Positions 14,069-18,112 of a stretch of 18,112 bases of DNA are shown in pieces. The stretch is from assembly GCA_035294725.1 (NCBI GenBank), contig DATGKK010000088.1:1-18112 (forward strand). The letters run 5' to 3'. The translations under genes were made by a program, and so were the position numbers. Numbering within the stretch: the stretch's first letter is position 1; each line of letters opens with the position of its first letter. This DNA is from DATGKK01 sp035294725. GTDB taxonomy: Bacteria > Actinomycetota > Acidimicrobiia > Acidimicrobiales > Bog-793. The notes under the pieces were generated by a model. It made no database searches, was not told the origin of the DNA, and worked only from the letters and a program-made list of their open reading frames with translations.

Positions 14069-14664
14069 ATGACGACGAAGACGGAGGCCCCCGAGCGGGC
14101 AGCGTTCCACGCCATGACCGAGGGCACGAAGGAGGACTGGGCGATCATCGGGCGCCACTCCGCCGCGCATGTCGCGGGGCTCCCGGAGCGGCTCCTTGCC
14201 CACCTCCGGCTCCTCGAGGGCGACTACGGCGGCTTCGCCGTCGACCGGCTCACCCACTCGCTCCAGACCGCCACCCGGGCCGAACGGGCGGGGCGGGACG
14301 ACGAGTACGTGTTCTGCGCCCTTGTCCACGACATCGGCGACACCCTCGGCCCTGCCAACCATGCCGACGTCGCGGCGGCGATCGTGAAGCCGTTCGTGTC
14401 CGAGAAGAACCACTGGATGGTGGCCCAGCACGCCGTGTTCCAGGGCTACTACTTCTTCCACCACCTCGGGCTCGACCGCGACCTCCGGGAGCGCTACCGC
14501 GGGCACGAGTGGTTCGACTACACCGCGGAGTCTGCGCCGAGTACGACCAGCCCGCCTTCGACCCCGGCTACCGCACCCACCCCCTCGAGCACTTCGAGCC
14601 GCTCGTGCGGGCGCAGCTGTCCACGGTGCGGCGGAGCCTGTACCGGGGAACCGACGAGTGTTAG
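14069..14664 (+). pseudogene. HD-domain (PhnZ-like) protein with a one-base frameshift
   Basis: The first 154 residues read in frame 2 and show HD-domain metal ligands: LTHSLQ (His63), LVHDIGD (His87-Asp88), NHAD (His98) and QHAVFQGYYFFHHLG (His121). The order resembles small HD proteins related to PhnZ-type mixed-valent iron oxygenases. After YTAE (ending 14530) sense switches to frame 1 at CAEYDQPAFDPGY, then PLEHFEPLVR, the usual C-terminus. Adding one T at about 14531 restores EFCAEYDQ and a 198-residue protein ending at TAG 14662-14664. Without it, translation would run on to about 14761, over the 3' end of the SDR gene. It is either a recent mutation or a sequencing error; the rest is intact. 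Substrate unknown. Confidence 0.75.
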
Positions 14665-14690
14665 CCTCCGCACGCCCGCCAAGGTCCTCT

Positions 14691-14707
14691 GGCCGGCGCC
14701 ACCGGCC
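14691..14707. terminator. short hairpin between convergent HD and SDR genes
   Basis: GGCCGG (14691-14696) and CCGGCC (14702-14707) form a 6-bp GC stem with a 5-base loop in the 45-base gap between the two stops. No U-tract. A weak candidate for a shared terminator. Confidence 0.35.
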
Positions 14708-14709
14708 CC

Positions 14710-15444
14710 TCAGCGCAGCGTCAGCCCGCCGTCGACGACGATCACCTGCCCGGTGAGGTAGGGGTTGGCGGCGACGTCGACGATCGTGCGCGCCACCTCC
14801 TCCGGCTCACCAGAGCGGCGAAGCGGCGCCCGGGCCTGCATCGCATCGTGGAGCGGGCCCCAGTCCTTCGTCCACGGGGTCCGTATGAGCCCAGGCGCCA
14901 CGGCGTTCACCCGTACCTCGGGACCGGTCACGTTCCCGAGCAGCGCCGTGAGGTGGTTGAGGGCGGCCTTCGAGGCGGCATAGGGGACGGAGCTCCCGGT
15001 CGGCCGAAGTCCGGCGACCGAGGTGACGTTGACCACGCTGCCGTCTCCCTGCGCCCGCAGATGCGGCATCGCGAGCCGGGTGAGGCGAAAGGGGGCGAGG
15101 ACGTTCACCTCGAAGATCCTCCGGAAGGTCTCGTCGTCGACGGCGTCGAGGTCGTGATGGGGGATCACCTTTGTGACCCCGGCGTTGTTCACGAGCACGT
15201 CGATGCGCCCGAAGCGCTGGAGGGCGGCGGCGATGAGCTCTGCGGCCGAGTCCGCGTCGCTCACGTCGGCCCTCACGTAGGCGGCGTCGCGAAGGGAGGC
15301 CGCGACTTGCTCCCCGGCCTCCACCGACGTGGCCGAGTTGACGACGACGCTCGCGCCCTCGGCGTCAAAGGCACGTGCCGCCGCCTCGCCGATGCCGCTC
15401 GACGATCCGGTGACGATCACGACCTTCTGCTCGAAACGGCCCAT
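14710..15444 (-). CDS. short-chain dehydrogenase/reductase (SDR, FabG-like)
   Basis: The 244-residue protein is a classical SDR that oxidises or reduces a hydroxyl/keto group with NAD(P). Signatures: TGSSSGIG (12-19), ADVSD (59-63), NNAG (86-89), catalytic Ser142, YAASK (155-159) and the C-terminal GQVIVVDGGLTL. Length is standard. ATG at 15444 is chosen; the minus strand has GAGGTG about ten bases upstream as a modest ribosome site, and a -10 box TAGATT some 60 bases upstream. The substrate cannot be told: 3-oxoacyl carriers, steroids and sugars are all family options. It is divergent from the GNAT gene. Confidence 0.9.
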   Translation of the reverse strand: MGRFEQKVVIVTGSSSGIGEAAARAFDAEGASVVVNSATSVEAGEQVAASLRDAAYVRADVSDADSAAELIAAALQRFGRIDVLVNNAGVTKVIPHHDLDAVDDETFRRIFEVNVLAPFRLTRLAMPHLRAQGDGSVVNVTSVAGLRPTGSSVPYAASKAALNHLTALLGNVTGPEVRVNAVAPGLIRTPWTKDWGPLHDAMQARAPLRRSGEPEEVARTIVDVAANPYLTGQVIVVDGGLTLR

Positions 15445-15506
15445 CTCCGGCACCCACCTCGCTCCAAGTCCCGGCGCGAGGCCATCCGGCTCGCCGCCCG
15501 GCCGCC

Positions 15507-15516
15507 AATCTAGGCT
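15507..15516. promoter_or_regulatory. overlapping divergent -10 boxes (SDR and GNAT genes)
   Basis: AATCTAGGCT reads as TAGGCT on the plus strand (15511-15516), six bases before the GNAT GTG at 15523, and as TAGATT on the minus strand (15512-15507), about 60 bases before the SDR ATG. The TA at 15511-15512 is shared. The GNAT message would be leaderless and the SDR message would carry a leader. Confidence 0.55.
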
Positions 15517-15522
15517 GCTCAC

Positions 15523-15960
15523 GTGATCCGGCACCTGAGGGCCGACGATTGGGACGACTGGCAGGAGCTGTGGCAGGGGTACCTGCGCTTTTACCGAGAG
15601 GAGCTTGCCCCCGCGGTCACGCGGTCCACCTTCGACCGCCTCTCGGCCGGAGCCGACCAGATGTTCGGGCTCGTCGCCGAGCGGCCGGGCGGCGGCCTTG
15701 CCGGGTTCGCGAACGCGTTGCTCCACCCGTCCACCTGGACCACGACCGCGTACTGCTACCTGGAGGACCTCTTCGTGGAGCCGGCCTCGCGCGGCACCGG
15801 CACCGCCAGGCTCCTCGTGGAGGCGGTCGCCGAGGAGGCCCGCCGCCGGAGTGCCGTGAAGGTCTACTGGCACACGCAGGAGTTCAACGGCCGGGCACGC
15901 TCGCTCTACGAGCAGGTCGCCCGCAACGTGTCGTTCGCCGTCTACGAGATGCCGCTCTAG
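15523..15960 (+). CDS. GNAT-family N-acetyltransferase
   Basis: The 145-residue protein has the GNAT fold, which transfers an acetyl group from acetyl-CoA to an amine. The N-terminal IRHLRADDWDDW strand-helix, the core LEDLFVEPASRGTGTARLLV (acetyl-CoA pyrophosphate loop RGTGTA where RGxGxG/A is usual) and the late VYWHTQEFNGRARSLYEQV block place it near small GNATs acting on polyamines or aminoglycoside-like amines, but the substrate is unknown. The GTG start at 15523 fits the leaderless spacing; there is no Shine-Dalgarno. The next gene starts 60 bases downstream with its own promoter. Confidence 0.9.
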   Translation: MIRHLRADDWDDWQELWQGYLRFYREELAPAVTRSTFDRLSAGADQMFGLVAERPGGGLAGFANALLHPSTWTTTAYCYLEDLFVEPASRGTGTARLLVEAVAEEARRRSAVKVYWHTQEFNGRARSLYEQVARNVSFAVYEMPL

Positions 15961-15984
15961 CAGCGCCCCCGGGCGGCTCGGTCC

Positions 15985-16013
15985 TTCCCATCAGCCCCGG
16001 CGAGGCATAGGGT
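15985..16013 (+). promoter_or_regulatory. promoter of the small membrane protein gene
   Basis: TTCCCA (15985-15990) and TAGGGT (16008-16013) are 17 bases apart, and the ATG at 16021 lies seven bases beyond the -10. This argues against the in-frame GTG at 16012, which overlaps the -10 box. Confidence 0.5.
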
Positions 16014-16020
16014 GGACCCT

Positions 16021-16269
16021 ATGAGAGGACGCCTGGCACTCGGGGTCGTCGTCATCATCCTCGGCCTTGCCGGCATTGCCGTCGGCGTGATGTACGTCAC
16101 GATGTCCGCCCACGCGCTGCCGTCGTTCATCCCCGGCCACACCGTGGCCGACGTGACCGGCAAGCGCGACAAGCGCGGCTACGCGAGCTTCCTCATCGGG
16201 GCCGTGCTGCTCGTCATCGGGATCGCCCTCGCCGTGACGAGCAGGCGGCGGCGCAGCTACGGGTTCTGA
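16021..16269 (+). CDS. small two-helix membrane protein
   Basis: I do not recognise a family. The 82-residue protein has two hydrophobic helices: about residues 5-27 (LALGVVVIILGLAGIAVGVMY) and 58-74 (ASFLIGAVLLVIGIALAV), joined by a polar loop with SFIPGHTVADVTGKRDKRGY and followed by a basic RRRRSYGF tail. By the positive-inside rule both ends face the cytoplasm and the loop of about 30 residues faces out. Codon use resembles the neighbours and the promoter and start spacing match other genes here, so I believe it is real. Its stop is three bases from the stop of the convergent nitroreductase. No function is proposed. Confidence 0.75.
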   Translation: MRGRLALGVVVIILGLAGIAVGVMYVTMSAHALPSFIPGHTVADVTGKRDKRGYASFLIGAVLLVIGIALAVTSRRRRSYGF

Positions 16270-16272
16270 CCC

Positions 16273-16935
16273 TCACTCGCCGGGCCAGAGCGGCTCGGTG
16301 ACCGAGAAGCCGAGCTCGCCCTCCCACGAGTTGCGTGCGGCGACCTTGTCGACGGGGAGCCGCTGCGCGACGCCCCAGCGCCCGGTCGGGTAGCCGAACG
16401 AGACCACGCAGGAGTTCTCCCAGCCGTCGTCGGGGACGCGGAGGATCTCGCGCACCTCAGCCGGGTGGAAGCCGCCGAGCACCGAGGTGAGCGCGCTGCC
16501 CACGCCCTCGGCCCGGGCCGCGAGCTGGGCGCTCCAGGCGGCGGGATAGATCGACCCGGCTCCGCCGGCCGCCGAGCGGACGAAACAGAACAGGTAGAGC
16601 GGCACCTCCTCGAAGTGGTCCGCCAGCCACTGCGCGGAGGCCTGCACCTTGAGCAGGCTCCGGTTCGAGGCCTTCTCCGGCTCGGCCATCGCCTGTTCGA
16701 GGCGGTCCCGGTAGAAGGTCGCCCAGAGCGTGGCGATGCTGTCTCGGTACAGCGGGCCGAGGGCCGCCTTCACCTCGGGCGAGTCGACGAGGACGAACCG
16801 CCACGGCTGCGCGTTCCCGCCGCTCGGCGCCCGGATCGCGGCATCGAGGATGCGGGCCTGCACGTCGAGCGGGATCGGATCGGGCCGGACCCGGCGCATG
16901 GCACGCGTGGTGTACAGGGCTTCGCGGACGTCCAT
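16273..16935 (-). CDS. nitroreductase-family FMN oxidoreductase
   Basis: The 220-residue protein has the nitroreductase fold, dimeric FMN enzymes that transfer hydride from NAD(P)H to nitro, quinone or flavin substrates. The N-terminal REALYTTRAMRRVRPDPIP (basic residues contacting FMN phosphate), APSGGNAQPWRFVLVD (36-51) and the late VVSFGYPTGRWG segment are typical. The middle region (RDSIATLWATFYRDRLEQ) is longer than in minimal nitroreductases. ATG at 16935 is preferred because CAGGAT lies six bases upstream. The substrate is unknown. It is convergent with the small membrane protein gene and stands upstream of nothing obvious on its own strand. Confidence 0.9.
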   Translation of the reverse strand: MDVREALYTTRAMRRVRPDPIPLDVQARILDAAIRAPSGGNAQPWRFVLVDSPEVKAALGPLYRDSIATLWATFYRDRLEQAMAEPEKASNRSLLKVQASAQWLADHFEEVPLYLFCFVRSAAGGAGSIYPAAWSAQLAARAEGVGSALTSVLGGFHPAEVREILRVPDDGWENSCVVSFGYPTGRWGVAQRLPVDKVAARNSWEGELGFSVTEPLWPGE

Positions 16936-16941
16936 GCGAAG

Positions 16942-16947
16942 ATCCTG
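16942..16947 (-). promoter_or_regulatory. -10 box of the nitroreductase gene, leaderless
   Basis: The minus strand reads CAGGAT at 16947-16942, then cttcgc, then ATG at 16935. The six-base spacing repeats the local pattern, with C instead of T at the first -10 position. Confidence 0.45.
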
Positions 16948-16986
16948 CCAGAGCCGCCCCGCCCGTGCGCCCCGAGGCCGGCCCGG

Positions 16987-17256
16987 CTACCTGCCGAGCC
17001 GTTCCCCGGAGCCCGCCGCGCGACGGCGCAGCGGCGGCTCCACCTTCGGCGGCTGCCGGCGGGGCGGCAGGTCGCGAAGGAGCGCGGCGGTGGCTGCGGC
17101 GATCTCGTGCACGGCGCGCTCGAAGGGCCCCTCGGTGGCCGTCGAGAGCGAGCCGACCCCGCTCACCTTGCGGACGAACTGCCGGGCCGCCGCCTCGATC
17201 TCGGACGCAGTCGCCGGCGGATCAAGGCCGCGCAACGGGGTGATATTGCGGCACAT
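16987..17256 (-). CDS. DUF2277-family protein
   Basis: The 89-residue protein begins MCRNITPLRGLDPPAT, followed by VRKVSGVG and AVHEIAAATAALL. These are the hallmarks of the DUF2277 family, small bacterial proteins of unknown function that start with a conserved MCRNI motif. The first 60 residues match the family; the last 30 are Arg/Pro-rich and probably disordered. ATG at 17256 is fixed both by the family start and by TAGCCT seven bases upstream; the longer frame back to 17322 is not supported. No partner gene is evident. Function is unknown. Confidence 0.88.
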   Translation of the reverse strand: MCRNITPLRGLDPPATASEIEAAARQFVRKVSGVGSLSTATEGPFERAVHEIAAATAALLRDLPPRRQPPKVEPPLRRRAAGSGERLGR

Positions 17257-17263
17257 GCGGGCG

Positions 17264-17269
17264 AGGCTA
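17264..17269 (-). promoter_or_regulatory. -10 box of the DUF2277 gene, leaderless
   Basis: The minus strand reads TAGCCT at 17269-17264, then cgcccgc (seven bases), then the ATG at 17256, with no ribosome site. The same hexamer precedes the acyl-CoA synthetase gene. Confidence 0.55.
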
Positions 17270-17318
17270 CGCCGGTGGAGAGCTTGGCGGCCGGGACGGC
17301 CGGCCCGCCCGGCTGCCG

Positions 17319-18112
17319 TCACGAGCCGCTCGCGGCCGGGGGCTCGCCGGTGCCGCCTGGCGGTGACGTTCTGCCACGAGCGGCGGCGCGCTCCGGCGCG
17401 CGGGCGCCAAAGTCGCCATCCTCCTCCGGCACCGGGGCGCCGGCGCGGCGACCGCTCTCGGGTCGGCGCGCGAGCTCGCCGAGCGTCGTGGCCGCCTCGG
17501 CCGTCGCGAACAGGGCAAGGCGGTCGCCGGCCTTGAGCTCGGTGCGGCCATCGGGGAGCACCACGGTCCCGGCCCGCTCGACCGTGGTGATGATGGCACC
17601 AGGCGGCAGCCCGGCCTCGCGGATCCGGCGGCCATCGAGGGATGAGCCCTCCTCGACGACCACCTCGTAGCTCCCCGTCCCCGCCGCCCGGCCGCCGTGC
17701 GACTCCCGGCCCGGTCGCGCCGGAGCCGGGAGCTCGCTCGCGGCACCGATCCGCGACAGCGTCGCCTGCAGCTCCCGCCGGTAGGCACGCACGACGTCGG
17801 AGATGCCGAGCGTCCCGACCACCCGGCGCTCGGCGTCCACCACCGGGACCCAGCTCCGGCGTGACGCCGTGAGCGCTTCGAGGGCGACGTCGAGCTGCCG
17901 CGAGTGCTGGACGGGGAGGTCGGCGGGGTCGGCGAGCCGGGCGACCTCGGTCGAGGCATCGCTCTCGGCGTGGTGCTCGAGGCCGGCAAGCGTCACGATG
18001 CCCGCAAAGCGCCCCTCACTGTCGGTAAAGGGAGCCCCCGTCACCCCGGCCGCCCGCATCGAGCGCACGGCCTCGGCCACGGTCTCGTCGCCGGCGAGGA
18101 CGAGACGGGGAC
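17319..18112 (-). CDS. CBS-pair and RCK_C (TrkA-C) regulatory tail, probably of a ClC chloride channel
   Basis: Only the C-terminal 263 or so residues are in the window; the gene continues past the right edge. A CBS pair is visible: MRAAGVTGAPFTDSEGRFAG then QLDVALEALTASRRSWVPVV and ERRVVGTLGISDVVRAYR. These domains bind adenine nucleotides. An RCK_C/TrkA-C domain follows (YEVVVEEGSSLDGRRIREAG, LPPGAIITTVER, ELKAGDRLALFATAEA), a ligand-sensing module of ion transporters. CBS pair plus RCK_C at the C-terminus is typical of actinobacterial ClC-type chloride channels or antiporters, so that is the best guess; a stand-alone CBS regulator or another transporter cannot be excluded without the N-terminus. 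The last 40 residues are low-complexity. Confidence 0.75.
   Translation of the reverse strand, partial: PRLVLAGDETVAEAVRSMRAAGVTGAPFTDSEGRFAGIVTLAGLEHHAESDASTEVARLADPADLPVQHSRQLDVALEALTASRRSWVPVVDAERRVVGTLGISDVVRAYRRELQATLSRIGAASELPAPARPGRESHGGRAAGTGSYEVVVEEGSSLDGRRIREAGLPPGAIITTVERAGTVVLPDGRTELKAGDRLALFATAEAATTLGELARRPESGRRAGAPVPEEDGDFGARAPERAAARGRTSPPGGTGEPPAASGS

Noticed and set aside
13352..14506. 384-codon open minus-strand frame across the ligase and HD genes
   Set aside because: Antisense to clear ANL and HD motifs; Val/Glu/Gly-rich and without motifs of its own.
15445..15873. N-terminal extension of the SDR frame
   Set aside because: It would run antisense through the GNAT gene; the SDR fold begins at ATG 15444.
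1..18112. Defence island, biosynthetic cluster or phage-related system
   Set aside because: Apart from the IS110 remnant, no toxin-antitoxin, restriction, integrase, phage or modular synthase genes were seen; gene content is housekeeping and general metabolism.

Overview
The window is very GC-rich and densely coding on both strands. Codon use, GTG starts, a wax-ester-synthase/DGAT-type acyltransferase at the left edge, a DUF2277 protein, a PPOX-family flavin/F420 reductase and a MatB-like ligase all point to an actinobacterium, possibly of the Acidimicrobiia type. The class assignment is inference. It looks like ordinary chromosome with one small scar from a mobile element.

Layout. 1-50 (-): first codons of a WS/DGAT acyltransferase. 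51-1503: a 5'-truncated IS110-family transposase with a structured 3' flank, abutting a frameshifted SnoaL-like remnant. 1623-2764: dut (-) and orn (+), divergent. orn is coupled to an MBL-fold hydrolase (to 3966), whose 3' end overlaps a patatin-like phospholipase on the other strand. 3909-6797 (-): an operon of SGNH lipoprotein, YhdH-type oxidoreductase and patatin. 6847-7335 (+): PPOX protein. 7358-8551 (-): zinc alcohol dehydrogenase. 8752-10326 (+): HtrA-like protease. 10421-12303 (-): M48 protease plus enoyl-CoA hydratase-like protein. 12506-14026 (+): MatB-like acyl-CoA synthetase, then a frameshifted HD-domain gene (14069-14664). 14710-15444 (-): SDR. 15523-16269 (+): GNAT and a small membrane protein. 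16273-18112 (-): nitroreductase, DUF2277 protein, and the C-terminus of a CBS/RCK_C protein, probably a ClC chloride channel.

How it works together. Several genes handle acyl chains and esters (WS/DGAT, patatin, SGNH, MatB-like ligase, crotonase, SDR), but they lie in separate transcription units, so no single pathway can be claimed. Envelope quality control is represented by HtrA and possibly M48. Nucleotide hygiene is represented by Dut and Orn.

The most striking non-coding signal is a repeated promoter design. A TANNNT-type (or CANNNT) -10 box sits 5-8 bases before the start codon of at least ten genes, with no Shine-Dalgarno sequence, which predicts leaderless mRNAs. At two divergent gene pairs the opposing -10 boxes share the same TA step. 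Internal operon genes and a few others instead have Shine-Dalgarno sites. Other oddities are a YhdH gene with no ATG/GTG/TTG start, a hexanucleotide Ser-Thr repeat, a single-base frameshift in the HD gene, and tandem hairpins directly after the IS110 transposase. I found no convincing new multi-gene system, CRISPR array, tRNA or rRNA.
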